A stretch of 64,000 nucleotides of DNA from an uncultured Formosa sp. (GTDB lineage Bacteria > Bacteroidota > Bacteroidia > Flavobacteriales > Flavobacteriaceae). The stretch covers positions 62,001-126,000 of the forward strand of contig NZ_CANMTH010000010.1 of the NCBI RefSeq assembly GCF_947500765.1, written 5' to 3'. This document shows, piece after piece, positions 17,207 to 26,286 of the stretch; position 1 is the stretch's first letter; each line of letters starts with the position of its first letter. The notes beneath the pieces were generated by a model. It saw nothing but the letters and a program-made list of their open reading frames with translations. It did no database searches and was not told where the DNA came from. Made by a program: the position numbers and the translations under genes.

Positions 17207-17220
17207 GTAACCTAAGTTAC
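17207..17220. promoter_or_regulatory. Crp/Fnr-type palindrome GTAACCTAAGTTAC
   Basis: A perfect 5-N4-5 palindrome (GTAAC-N4-GTTAC) between the Crp/Fnr gene and tauE. Its centre is 36.5 bp upstream of the last base of the -7 box, identical to the FNR-type site in the nirK promoter. The adjacent Crp/Fnr protein is the obvious candidate to bind it (inference). Confidence 0.55.
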
Positions 17221-17274
17221 AATAGGATATTAAACAATAAATTAAGTAATTGGTATATATTAAGCGAAAAAAAT

Positions 17275-17907
17275 CTATAAATCTAATAAATGAATTTGAT
17301 TACGGTACAATTTTAGGCGTCCATCATTTTCTAGTTTTTTAAGTAATCTAGAAATTACAACTCTAGATGTATGTAAATCTTGAGCAATATCTTGATGCGT
17401 TACAGCAATCATTTCGTTATGATTAACCATAGCTTTATCTTTTAAATATTTTAATAAACGTTCGTCCATTTTTAAAAACGCAATGGTATCTATAGATTCT
17501 AACAACTCTATGGTCCGTTCATGATAACTTTGAAGTATAAAATTTTGCCAGCTTCTATATTTCCCCATCCATTCTCCCATCTTTTCAACAGGAACCATAA
17601 TTAAAGTCGCCTCAGTTTCTGCCATAGCTCTAATTTCACTTTTAGAATTTCCCATACAGCAAGAAATACTCATGGTACATGTATCTCCTTGCTCTATAAA
17701 ATAGAGTAACAATTCGTCTCCATTTTCATCTTCTCTTAAAATTTTTAGAGCACCGCTAATTAAAAGTGGCATATGTGAAATAGGCTGACCAATATCCATA
17801 AGCGTAAAACCTTCTGGGACGGCTTTAAAAAGTCCGCATTGATTTATTTCTTGAAGCAACTCATCTTCAAACAAATACCCATAATGCATTTTTAATTCTT
17901 CAATCAT
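17275..17907 (-). CDS. Crp/Fnr-family transcription regulator of the sulfur module
   Basis: A 210-residue protein with an N-terminal cyclic-nucleotide-type beta-barrel and a C-terminal helix-turn-helix (VTHQDIAQDLHTSRVVISRL, 169-188). It lacks the FNR N-terminal Cys cluster but has Cys24, Cys77 and an adjacent Cys83-Cys84 pair, which could sense polysulfide or redox state. In CRP and FNR a Glu in the recognition helix (RETV/VETI) reads the GA of TGTGA/TTGAT. Here it is Val, so a different target is expected, perhaps the GTAAC-N4-GTTAC palindrome beside it. The gene precedes tauE and the persulfide dioxygenase; local control of those genes is inferred. Confidence 0.88.
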   Translation of the reverse strand: MIEELKMHYGYLFEDELLQEINQCGLFKAVPEGFTLMDIGQPISHMPLLISGALKILREDENGDELLLYFIEQGDTCTMSISCCMGNSKSEIRAMAETEATLIMVPVEKMGEWMGKYRSWQNFILQSYHERTIELLESIDTIAFLKMDERLLKYLKDKAMVNHNEMIAVTHQDIAQDLHTSRVVISRLLKKLENDGRLKLYRNQIHLLDL

Positions 17908-18042
17908 AACTTATAAATAAGATTTTAAAGATAAGAATAACCTAACGATTCTAATTTTATAATTATCTAGATTTACAAGAATAAAAAAATTAAACTGAAT
18001 TTAGGGATCGCTTCAATTACAAAATTGCATTACAATTTAATT

Positions 18043-19086
18043 TTATTTAATTGAAAACTTAAAAGTTGTTCGCGATTTATAAACTTCACCTGGATTTAAT
18101 ATTGTTGAAGGAAATGTATCTCTATTTGGTGAATCTGGGTAATGTTGCGTTTCTAAACACAATGCACCACGAGGCACAAAGGGGGCTTCTAAAAAATTTG
18201 CAGTATAAAACTGTACTCCAGGTTCGTCTGTACTTACTTCTAAATATCTACCACTAGTGTTATCGTGAACTGTTGCTGCCAAACGCAACCCTTGCTCTGG
18301 GTTATTTAAAACCCAACTATGGTCAAACCCTGAACCATTTTTAATTTGAACATGATCTGCATCAATGTCCTTCCCTACGCTTTTAGAAGTTGTAAAATCG
18401 AAAGGTGTTCCCGTAACAGAAGCTATTTCTCCTGTTGGAATTGCATCTTTATCTGTAGGAATATAAGCAGCTGCATTTATCATTACGGTTTCATCTACAA
18501 TACTTTTAGTAAAATCTCCGGACAGATTAAAATATGAGTGCTGCGTTAAATTTATAACAGTCGTTTTATCTGTAGTGGCCATATAATCTACTTTTAAAGT
18601 ATCATCTGATGTTAAAGTATAAATTACAGTAACATCTAAATTACCAGGGAACCCCTCTTCCATATCTTTGCTTAAATACGTTAATCTTAAAGCAACGGTC
18701 TCTTTTGTTTCTATAGGCTCTGCTGTCCAAATAACTTTATCGAACCCTTTATTTCCTCCATGTAAAGTATTTTCTCCATTATTAATTGCTAAAGAATAAT
18801 TTGTTCCGTTCAACGAAAACTTACCTTTAGCAATACGGTTTCCGTAACGCCCTATTATTGCTCCAAAATACGTTGGATTTGTTAAATAAGGTTCTAATTC
18901 GTTATAACCTAAAACAACATTTTCGAATTTATGGGCTTTATTCGGTACTTTTAAAGACGTTATAATTCCTCCAAACGTAATAATATCGACTTCCATACCA
19001 TTTACATTTTTAAGTTTATATAAATCTACTTGTTTTCCGTTTGGAGTACTCCCATATACAGATGTAGTTACCGATGCTTTTTCCAT
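18043..19086 (-). CDS. galM: Galactose mutarotase (aldose 1-epimerase)
   Basis: A 347-residue enzyme that interconverts alpha and beta anomers of hexoses. Family landmarks are ENVVLGYNELEPYL, FGAIIGRYGNRIAKGKF, NNGENTLHGGNKGFDKVIW, INLTQHSYFNLSG (catalytic His), GFDHSWVLN and GALCLETQHYPDSPN (catalytic Glu). No clear signal peptide is seen, so it is probably cytoplasmic. It stands alone between a Crp/Fnr gene and a divergent efflux regulator. No other sugar genes are nearby. Confidence 0.93.
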   Translation of the reverse strand: MEKASVTTSVYGSTPNGKQVDLYKLKNVNGMEVDIITFGGIITSLKVPNKAHKFENVVLGYNELEPYLTNPTYFGAIIGRYGNRIAKGKFSLNGTNYSLAINNGENTLHGGNKGFDKVIWTAEPIETKETVALRLTYLSKDMEEGFPGNLDVTVIYTLTSDDTLKVDYMATTDKTTVINLTQHSYFNLSGDFTKSIVDETVMINAAAYIPTDKDAIPTGEIASVTGTPFDFTTSKSVGKDIDADHVQIKNGSGFDHSWVLNNPEQGLRLAATVHDNTSGRYLEVSTDEPGVQFYTANFLEAPFVPRGALCLETQHYPDSPNRDTFPSTILNPGEVYKSRTTFKFSIK

Positions 19087-19443
19087 AATTTCTTAGTATT
19101 TCTAAATTATTTTTTTTGTTTGCGAACCGTTTTATTTAAAGAGAAAAATTAGCAAGACTAAAAGTAAAAAAAATGAAAATAACACCTCCTGATTTTACAG
19201 ATTATTAATATCGTTTTTAAAAAATCAATTCTTTTTTTTATTCCTAAATATCAGTAAGGTTTTACATCTAAAATAGACTTAGGGAACACAACTATTTATA
19301 ATAATTTACCTAAAAAAAAGAATAGAACGTTTAAAAACTCACATTATAAACACTTATACAGCTCGAAAACGACACATTACACTATACAAAGAACACAACA
19401 CGACACAAGGTTATTCTTTTAACAATTAATTAACTTGTTTTTA
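19087..19443. other. AT-rich intergenic region between galM and the efflux regulator
   Basis: No gene or strong hairpin is visible in about 360 bp. The region should carry the galM promoter on the minus strand, but no TAnnTTTG match was found there. Confidence 0.5.
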
Positions 19444-19461
19444 GTTCGGAAAAAACCGAAC
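19444..19461. promoter_or_regulatory. Operator GTTCGG-N6-CCGAAC of the RND efflux operon
   Basis: A perfect 6-6-6 inverted repeat, GTTCGGAAAAAACCGAAC, ending 6 bp before the TAnnTTTG box. It covers the expected -33 region, so a bound protein would exclude RNA polymerase. The GbsR/MarR protein encoded directly downstream is the likely repressor (inference). Confidence 0.65.
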
Positions 19462-19467
19462 CAACCT

Positions 19468-19475
19468 TATATTTG
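19468..19475 (+). promoter_or_regulatory. -7 box TATATTTG of the efflux operon
   Basis: A perfect TAnnTTTG match 17 bp before the regulator ATG. It probably drives the whole regulator-pump operon. Confidence 0.6.
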
Positions 19476-19492
19476 CTCAAATTTTATTAATT

Positions 19493-19981
19493 ATGGAGAA
19501 ACCACTGCTAGAAGAAAAACATAAACTTGTCGAAAAGCTTGGGGTTGTTATAGAAAAGAACAATCAATTAGCTCCTGTTGCCGCTCGTATAATTTCTTTT
19601 GTAGTTTTAACAGGTAGATCAGGAGTAACTTTCGATGATTTAGTGACCAATTTATGTGCCAGTAAGAGTACCATTTCCACACATTTAAATCATTTATTAG
19701 ATTTAAAACAATTAGAATACTTTACAAAACAAGGTGACAGAAAAAAATACTTTATTATTAGTAAATGCCATATTTTAACACATATGGATGATATGATTGA
19801 TTCTTGGACTTCAGAGAAAGAGTTACATCTAGAAATGAAGTCGTATAAAGAAAAAATGAATGAATTTAATGTTGATGAAACACAACTATTCAGTCTAGAC
19901 TTTCATAATAACTATATCACTTTTTTAGAAGAAGCCACGAAGTCAATTATAAAATTAAAAGAAAAAATAGTTCATAAATAA
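19493..19981 (+). CDS. GbsR/MarR-family transcription regulator
   Basis: A 162-residue winged-helix regulator. The HTH region FDDLVTNLCASKSTISTHLN (about 44-63) is followed by the wing (YFTKQGDRKKYFI) and a C-terminal helical dimerisation region. The GbsR group is known for controlling transport and osmolyte genes, and members that head RND operons act as repressors. It is 33 bp from the adaptor gene and is preceded by a perfect palindrome overlapping the promoter, so autorepression together with the pump is likely. Confidence 0.88.
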   Translation: MEKPLLEEKHKLVEKLGVVIEKNNQLAPVAARIISFVVLTGRSGVTFDDLVTNLCASKSTISTHLNHLLDLKQLEYFTKQGDRKKYFIISKCHILTHMDDMIDSWTSEKELHLEMKSYKEKMNEFNVDETQLFSLDFHNNYITFLEEATKSIIKLKEKIVHK

Positions 19982-20014
19982 TAAAAATAGTAGCATTAAT
20001 AATTCAAGAATAAT

Positions 20015-21142
20015 ATGAAAAAAAGTCATTACATTATGCTATCGCTTTCATTATTAGCGGTAACCTTTATAAGTTGTGGAGATAAAAAAACAGAACAACC
20101 ACAGCAACAACAAGCTCCTCCATTCCCTGTTACAACATTACAAAACAAGACAGTTACTGCTTTTAAAACTTACCCTACCAGTATAAAAGGTATTGTTAGT
20201 AGTCAAGTAAGCGCAAAAGTAAGTGGCTATATTCAAAAAGTATTAATAGACGAAGGTGAACCAGTTAGGAAAGGTCAACCTTTATTTAAATTAGAAACTC
20301 AATCTTTAAGCCAAGACGCTGGAGCTGCAAAAGCACGTGTTAATGTCGCTAAAGTTGAAGTTGAAAAACTTATTCCTTTAGTAGAAAAAGGAATTATTAG
20401 TAACGTACAACTAGAAACAGCAAAAGCAAATTTAGCACAAGCAGAAGCTAGTTACAGTAGTATTAATGCAAACATTGGATACGCAACTATAAAAAGCCCT
20501 GTAAATGGTTATGTAGGAGCTATTAATTTTAGAGAAGGTTCTTTAATTAGCCCTAGCGATCCTACACCTTTAACAACGGTAAGCGATATTAGTAAAGTGT
20601 ATGCGTTTTTTAGTTTGAATGAAACACAATACTTAGATTTTTTACAAAACACAAAAGGTAAAAATCTAGAAGAAAAGTTAGCCAACTATCCGGATGTTAA
20701 TTTAATCTTAGCAAATGGTAGCATGTATTCTGAAAAAGGTAAAATTCAGACTAGTACTGGACAAATCAATCAAAATACAGGAACGGTAAGTCTTAGAGCC
20801 ATTTTCGACAACCCAAATCAGTTAATTACAAATGGTAGTAGTGGTAAAATACAAATTCCTACAGTATTTAAAGATGCCATAGTAGTACCACAACAAGCAA
20901 CCTATGAACAACAAGGTAAAATCATGCTTTACAAATTAGGTGAAGGTAATAAAGTCGTTAATACCATTATTGAAATTAAAGCATCTATAGATGGTTTATA
21001 CGTTATAGAATCTGGTTTAAACGCAAACGATAAAATTATTACTTCAGGTATAGGTAAAGTAAGAAACGATATGGTAATTACGCCACAAGAAGTTCCTTTT
21101 AGCGAAGTAATTAAGCCTATAGAAACTTTATTTAAAAACTAG
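20015..21142 (+). CDS. RND efflux periplasmic adaptor (MFP) lipoprotein
   Basis: A 375-residue membrane-fusion protein of the AcrA/MexA type. The lipoprotein signal ends FISC (Cys about 21), and a Gln/Pro-rich spacer follows. The biotinyl-lipoyl halves (VSGYIQKVLIDEGEPVRKGQ and ATIKSPVNGYVGAINFREGS) flank a hairpin with Ala/Glu-rich helices, followed by beta-barrel and membrane-proximal domains. It bridges the inner-membrane pump and the outer-membrane channel encoded next; gaps are 13 and 4 bp, so this is a single operon. Confidence 0.94.
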   Translation: MKKSHYIMLSLSLLAVTFISCGDKKTEQPQQQQAPPFPVTTLQNKTVTAFKTYPTSIKGIVSSQVSAKVSGYIQKVLIDEGEPVRKGQPLFKLETQSLSQDAGAAKARVNVAKVEVEKLIPLVEKGIISNVQLETAKANLAQAEASYSSINANIGYATIKSPVNGYVGAINFREGSLISPSDPTPLTTVSDISKVYAFFSLNETQYLDFLQNTKGKNLEEKLANYPDVNLILANGSMYSEKGKIQTSTGQINQNTGTVSLRAIFDNPNQLITNGSSGKIQIPTVFKDAIVVPQQATYEQQGKIMLYKLGEGNKVVNTIIEIKASIDGLYVIESGLNANDKIITSGIGKVRNDMVITPQEVPFSEVIKPIETLFKN

Positions 21143-21155
21143 AAATTCATAAAAT

Positions 21156-24100
21156 ATGTTAAAAACATTTATTGAAAGACCCGTTCTTTCAACGGTAATT
21201 TCTATTATCATAGTTATCCTAGGGGTAATCAGTATAACCAGTTTACCGGTAGAAGAATATCCAGATATTGCACCGCCTACCATTAAGGTTACAGCATCTT
21301 ATACAGGAGCAAATGCCGAAACGGTATTAGAGAGTGTTATTATTCCTATAGAAGAACAAATAAATGGTGTTGAAGGTATGACGTACATTACCTCTACAGC
21401 ATCTAACAACGGTACTGCAGAAATCACAGTATATTTTGATCAAGAAATGGACGCCGATATTGCTGCCGTAAACGTTCAGAACCGTGTCGCTAGAGCAAAT
21501 CCATTATTACCTGCCGAAGTTATAGCAACCGGTGTTACAACTCAAAAGCAGGAAACAAGTGCTTTAATGTTTGTCTCTTTTTATTCTGAAAATGAAGATT
21601 ACGATGCAACATTTATTCAGAACTACCTAAAAATTAACGTTATTCCAGCCATGCAACGTATTAAAGGTGTTGGAGATGTTAGTGTATTTTCTCAACAAGA
21701 TTATGCAATGCGTGTTTGGTTAAAACCTGAAAAATTAGCTGCTTATAATTTAATTCCTTCAGATATTTCTGCTGTTTTAGCCGAACAAAACTTAGAAGCT
21801 GCCGCAGGGTCTTTAGGAGAAAACAATGGTGAAGCGTTCTCTTATACATTAACCTATAGTGGTCGTTTTAAAGAAGAAAAGCAATACGGTGATATTGTAA
21901 TTAAAGCATTAGGTAACGGCGAATTTTTAAAATTAGACGATGTTGCAACCATAGAATTAGATGCACAATCTTACTCTTCTAATGCCATGAGTTTAGGTAA
22001 TCCTGCAGTCTTTATGGGCGTTTATCAAACTAAAGGATCTAATGCACAAGAGATTATTGAAAACATAAAATCGACTATCTCATCTATAGAAAATGATTTA
22101 CCTACAGGTATTAAAGTTTTTGTGCCTTATGATACGAGTTTATTCTTAAATGCATCAATAGAAAAAGTTATACACACTTTAATCGAAGCTTTTATACTGG
22201 TATTTATAGTTGTTTTTATCTTCTTACAAGATTTCCGATCGACTTTAATTCCCGCTATTGCAGTACCAGTTTCTATTATTGGTACATTCTTTTTCTTAAA
22301 TGTTTTCGGATACTCTATAAACCTTTTAACGTTATTCGCACTCGTCCTCGCCATTGGTATTGTGGTAGATGATGCCATTGTAGTTGTAGAAGCCGTACAT
22401 GCCAAGATGGATGAAGGAGAAAAAAATCCTAAAACAGCGACACTAGTTGCCATGAATGAAATTTCTGGAGCAATTATCTCGATCACCTTAGTAATGGCTG
22501 CTGTATTTATTCCCGTTACTTTTGTAACAGGTCCGACAGGTGTATTCTACGAACAATTTGGTGTCACTTTAATTATTGCTATTTTAATTTCAGCAGTAAA
22601 CGCATTAACGTTAAGTCCTGCTTTATGTGCTTTATTATTAAAAACACATAAAGATGATCACGAACTAAATGGGAAAAATCCATTGCAACGTTTTTACACC
22701 CTTTTTAACAGAGGATTTAATGCAACTATAGAAAAGTATGGTAGCTCACTTCACTTTCTATATAGAAAAAAATGGATACCTGTTTTACTTCTAGTTATAG
22801 CTGTTACAGGTATATTCTGGGCTGCAAAAACAACGCCAACAGGTTTTGTACCTAATGAAGATAGAGGAATTATTTTTGCGAATATTGAATTACCAGCAGG
22901 TTCTTCTCTTGATAGAACAAATGCTGTAACAAAAGAGTTATACGGAAAAATTAAGGACCTTGAAGGTATTAATGGGGTAAACTTTATTAAAGGTAGAAGT
23001 ATAATTAGTGGTGCTGGGACAAACTTTGGTTTTGGTATTATTAAATTAAATGACTGGAGTGAACGAGAAGGTGAAACATTATCTTCTAATGCTATTACAG
23101 GAAAATTATTTGGTATTGCTGCTTCTATTCCTGAAGCCAATATTATTTTCTTTGCACCGCCTAGTATTCGTGGTTTTGGTAACTCTGCTGGTTTCGAAGT
23201 AAACTTATTAGATAAGTTTGGTGGTGAGTTTACAGACTTAGATAAAATGAATCAAGAATTCTCTGCATCTTTAATGAAACACCCTGAAATTAAATATGCG
23301 CAATCTGCTTTCAATACGAAATATCCTCAATACGAAATGGAGGTTAATGTACCTTTGGCTAAAGAAAAAGGAGTTCCTATTAATAGTATATTCTCAACCT
23401 TACAAGGATATATTGGAGGGGTTTATGCCTCAGACTTCTCTCGTTTTGGTAAACAATTTAGAGTATATATTCAAGCATTACCAGAAGACAGAGCAGACGA
23501 AAGTGATTTAAACAGTATGTATGTGAGAACGGAATCTGGCGAAATGGCTCCAATAACACAGTTTGTAAATTTAAAACGTGTATATGGTCCACAATCGGTT
23601 ACTAGATTTAACTTGTTTAATTCAACAACAATTACAGGAGCAACTAACGACGGATTTAGTACTGGTGACGCCATTAAAATTATAGAAGAAGAAGCCGCTA
23701 AATTACCTAGTAATTATACTGTTGCATATTCTGGTTTAACACGTGAAGAAGTAAATGCGGGAAACCAAACTACATTTATTTTTATACTAAGTATCCTTTT
23801 TGTTTACTTCTTATTAAGTGCACAATACGAAAGTTACTTATTACCATTTGCGGTTGTACTATCTATTCCTTTTGGAGTATTTGGAGCCTACATAAGTACA
23901 AAATCATTTGGGTTAGAAAATAACATTTATTTCCAAATTGCCCTCATCATGCTTATTGGTTTACTTGCCAAAAACGCCATTCTTATTGTAGAGTTTGCAT
24001 TGCAAAGAAGAAGGAATGGCGAAGAGATTGTAAGTGCAGCCATTCATGGTGCAAAAGCACGTTTACGTCCAATTTTAATGACTTCTTTTGCTTTTATTTT

Positions 24101-24299
24101 AGGGTTAATGCCCTTAGTATTGGCTAAAGGTGTAGGTGCAGAAGGAAATAAATCAATTGGTACAGGTGCTGCCGGAGGTATGCTTATTGGTACATTCTTA
24201 GGAGTATTTATAATACCTATATTATTTATTTTATTCCAATGGTTACAAGAAAAAGTATCTAGTAAACCCGTAGTAATCGAACAAAACATTGAACAATAA
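21156..24299 (+). CDS. RND multidrug efflux permease (HAE1, AcrB-like)
   Basis: A 1047-residue proton-driven trimeric pump of standard AcrB length with twelve helices and two large periplasmic loops. The start MLKTFIERPVLSTVISIIIV, the proton-relay aspartate pair in LAIGIVVDDAIVVVEAV (helix 4) and the helix 10-11 motifs (LLAKNAILIVEFALQ, ARLRPILMTSFAFILGLMPL) are typical of hydrophobe/amphiphile exporters. It sits between its adaptor and its outer-membrane channel. Substrate is unknown; drugs, bile-like compounds or fatty acids are possible. Confidence 0.95.
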   Translation: MLKTFIERPVLSTVISIIIVILGVISITSLPVEEYPDIAPPTIKVTASYTGANAETVLESVIIPIEEQINGVEGMTYITSTASNNGTAEITVYFDQEMDADIAAVNVQNRVARANPLLPAEVIATGVTTQKQETSALMFVSFYSENEDYDATFIQNYLKINVIPAMQRIKGVGDVSVFSQQDYAMRVWLKPEKLAAYNLIPSDISAVLAEQNLEAAAGSLGENNGEAFSYTLTYSGRFKEEKQYGDIVIKALGNGEFLKLDDVATIELDAQSYSSNAMSLGNPAVFMGVYQTKGSNAQEIIENIKSTISSIENDLPTGIKVFVPYDTSLFLNASIEKVIHTLIEAFILVFIVVFIFLQDFRSTLIPAIAVPVSIIGTFFFLNVFGYSINLLTLFALVLAIGIVVDDAIVVVEAVHAKMDEGEKNPKTATLVAMNEISGAIISITLVMAAVFIPVTFVTGPTGVFYEQFGVTLIIAILISAVNALTLSPALCALLLKTHKDDHELNGKNPLQRFYTLFNRGFNATIEKYGSSLHFLYRKKWIPVLLLVIAVTGIFWAAKTTPTGFVPNEDRGIIFANIELPAGSSLDRTNAVTKELYGKIKDLEGINGVNFIKGRSIISGAGTNFGFGIIKLNDWSEREGETLSSNAITGKLFGIAASIPEANIIFFAPPSIRGFGNSAGFEVNLLDKFGGEFTDLDKMNQEFSASLMKHPEIKYAQSAFNTKYPQYEMEVNVPLAKEKGVPINSIFSTLQGYIGGVYASDFSRFGKQFRVYIQALPEDRADESDLNSMYVRTESGEMAPITQFVNLKRVYGPQSVTRFNLFNSTTITGATNDGFSTGDAIKIIEEEAAKLPSNYTVAYSGLTREEVNAGNQTTFIFILSILFVYFLLSAQYESYLLPFAVVLSIPFGVFGAYISTKSFGLENNIYFQIALIMLIGLLAKNAILIVEFALQRRRNGEEIVSAAIHGAKARLRPILMTSFAFILGLMPLVLAKGVGAEGNKSIGTGAAGGMLIGTFLGVFIIPILFILFQWLQEKVSSKPVVIEQNIEQ

Positions 24300-24303
24300 T
24301 CGT

Positions 24304-25719
24304 ATGATATCAATAATAAAACATAACGCATTTAGTAAAATTTCGGTATTGCTTTTTGCTGTGGTAACATTACAAAGTTGTTTTGTTGCTAAAGACTATG
24401 AACGACCAGAATTTAATGAAACACCAGATTTATACAGAACAGATAATCTGCCAACAGACAGCACGTCTATGGCTGATGTATCTTGGAAAGATTTGTTTAC
24501 AGACCCTTTTTTAAATCAATACATTGAAGAAGGTCTGCAAAACAACATAGATATAAGAATAGCTATTCAACAAATGATTGCTGCAGAATCTTATGCTAAA
24601 CAAGGTAAGTCTGGATATTTTCCTTCATTAGATTTAAGCGGAACAGCTTCACGAGATAAATATTCTGAAAACAGCCAGTTTGGATCTATTTTCAATGGCT
24701 CTATAGATTCATACGATTTAACTGCTAGCTTATCTTGGGAAGCAGATATTTGGGGAAAAATAAGAAGTTCTAAACGCGCTTCAGACGCTAGTTATTTGCA
24801 ATCTGTAGCAGCTCATAAAGCAGTAAAAACAATATTAGTTGCACAAATCGCAACAACATATTATCAATTATTAGCTTTAGATGCTCAGCTTAAAATAACC
24901 AACGAATCTATTGTAACTCGTGAAAAAAGTGTAGAAACAATACAAGCCTTAAAAGATGCTGGACAAGTTAATCAAGTTGCTGTAGACCAAAGTATTGCTC
25001 AATTTAATAGTGCAAGTGCTTTAAAAATAGATATTGAAAGCGCTATTTTTACAACAGAAAATACACTTAGTTTATTATTAGGAAGAAGTCCAAATACAAT
25101 TGAAAGAAGCGATTTAGATATTCAGAAATTAGACACAGATATGAAAGTTGGTGTACCAGCAGTTCTATTACGTAATAGACCAGATGTTATGGCAGCAGAA
25201 TATGCTCTAATCAATGCTTTTGAATTAACAAACGTTGCTAAAAGTCAGTTTTACCCATCTTTAACATTAACGGCTTCAGGAGGATTCCAAAGTTTAGATA
25301 TTAAAGATTGGATTAGCGCTAATTCTATTTTTTCAAGTATTGTTGGAGGTTTAACGCAACCGTTATTTAACAAACGAAGCATTAGAACACAACATGAAGT
25401 CGCAATTGCACAACAAGAACAAGCGCTTTTAAATTTCGAAAAAACATTACTTACCGCAGGTAACGAAGTGTCTACTACATTATATAATTATGATGCAGAA
25501 AAACGTAAAATAGTTTTTAGAGAAAATGAAGTTGTTGCTTTAAGAAAAGCAGAGATTAATTCTGAAGAACTTTTAAACTATGGTTTTAGCACCTATTTAG
25601 ATTTATTAACAGCAAGAACTGCGGCTTTAAATGCAGAACTTAATGTTGTAGAAAGTAAACTTCAGCAATTATTAAATGTTGTAGATTTATACGAAGCCCT
25701 TGGTGGTGGATGGAAATAA
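24304..25719 (+). CDS. Outer-membrane efflux channel, TolC/NodT-type lipoprotein
   Basis: About 471 residues from the ATG at 24304; a TTG at 24289 would overlap the pump and is less likely. The lipoprotein signal ends TLQSC. Two OEP repeats of the TolC family follow, with DYERPEFNETPDLYR, SLSWEADIWGKIRSSKRA, LLLGRSPNTIERSD and LLRNRPDVMAAEYAL. It completes the tripartite pump. A strong terminator follows at 25755-25783. Confidence 0.93.
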   Translation: MISIIKHNAFSKISVLLFAVVTLQSCFVAKDYERPEFNETPDLYRTDNLPTDSTSMADVSWKDLFTDPFLNQYIEEGLQNNIDIRIAIQQMIAAESYAKQGKSGYFPSLDLSGTASRDKYSENSQFGSIFNGSIDSYDLTASLSWEADIWGKIRSSKRASDASYLQSVAAHKAVKTILVAQIATTYYQLLALDAQLKITNESIVTREKSVETIQALKDAGQVNQVAVDQSIAQFNSASALKIDIESAIFTTENTLSLLLGRSPNTIERSDLDIQKLDTDMKVGVPAVLLRNRPDVMAAEYALINAFELTNVAKSQFYPSLTLTASGGFQSLDIKDWISANSIFSSIVGGLTQPLFNKRSIRTQHEVAIAQQEQALLNFEKTLLTAGNEVSTTLYNYDAEKRKIVFRENEVVALRKAEINSEELLNYGFSTYLDLLTARTAALNAELNVVESKLQQLLNVVDLYEALGGGWK

Positions 25720-25754
25720 ATTGCAATTTAATTACAACAAATTACCTTTATATT

Positions 25755-25783
25755 AAAGCCCTTTTCATTTGTAAAAGGGCTTT
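25755..25783 (+). terminator. Rho-independent terminator of the efflux operon
   Basis: Stem AAAGCCCTTTT/AAAAGGGCTTT with a 7-nt loop, followed by TTCTTATTTTT. It lies 36 bp after the channel gene stop. Confidence 0.85.
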
Positions 25784-25877
25784 TCTTATTTTTAACATTA
25801 TATCTTTAGTATAGACTTAAAAAAACATCGTATTTTCGATTAAAAAATCAGAATCGTTTCAGATTAAATATTAAACC

Positions 25878-26252
25878 ATGAGAAAAATAAGTGTTGTCTC
25901 AGCATTAATCTTATCTATAGTTGCAACAGTATGGGCAACGCTTCCTAAATCTATATTTGCTTCTATCCCTGCAATAATAGCACTTGTTTTGGCCATTTAT
26001 GGCCTTTATTTATCTAAACACAAAATACAACCAAAGGCAACGGCACAACTGGCTATTTTACTTAGTAGTATAGCTCTTATATTTTCTGTTTCAAAATTAT
26101 TTATTACACCTCCTCCTGCAGAAGAAAAAGTTCCTACAGAACAAAAAATTGAACAAGATATTAGTGATGATGAGAACGATCTTGAAAATGACTTCGAAGA
26201 AGAAGAAGATGGCCCTCAAGATAGTATCAATTCAAATTCTAAACAAAAATAA
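25878..26252 (+). CDS. Small membrane protein with acidic C-terminal tail
   Basis: A 124-residue protein not assigned to a family. Three hydrophobic segments are visible (about 5-20, 26-45 and 56-75). A Pro-rich hinge (TPPPAEEKVPTEQK) leads to a strongly acidic tail (ISDDENDLENDFEEEEDGPQ). The tail could bind divalent metal or interact with basic partners, but there is no direct evidence. It precedes an M28 peptidase by 34 bp and may be co-transcribed with it. Confidence 0.65.
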   Translation: MRKISVVSALILSIVATVWATLPKSIFASIPAIIALVLAIYGLYLSKHKIQPKATAQLAILLSSIALIFSVSKLFITPPPAEEKVPTEQKIEQDISDDENDLENDFEEEEDGPQDSINSNSKQK

Positions 26253-26286
26253 TCTATTGTATAAACACCTCATTATAAACAATATT

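Noticed and set aside
26149..26286. N-terminal extension of the first M28 peptidase
   Set aside because: It overlaps the upstream acidic-tail gene in another frame, is Lys-rich and lacks a signal; the ATG at 26287 starts a proper lipoprotein signal.
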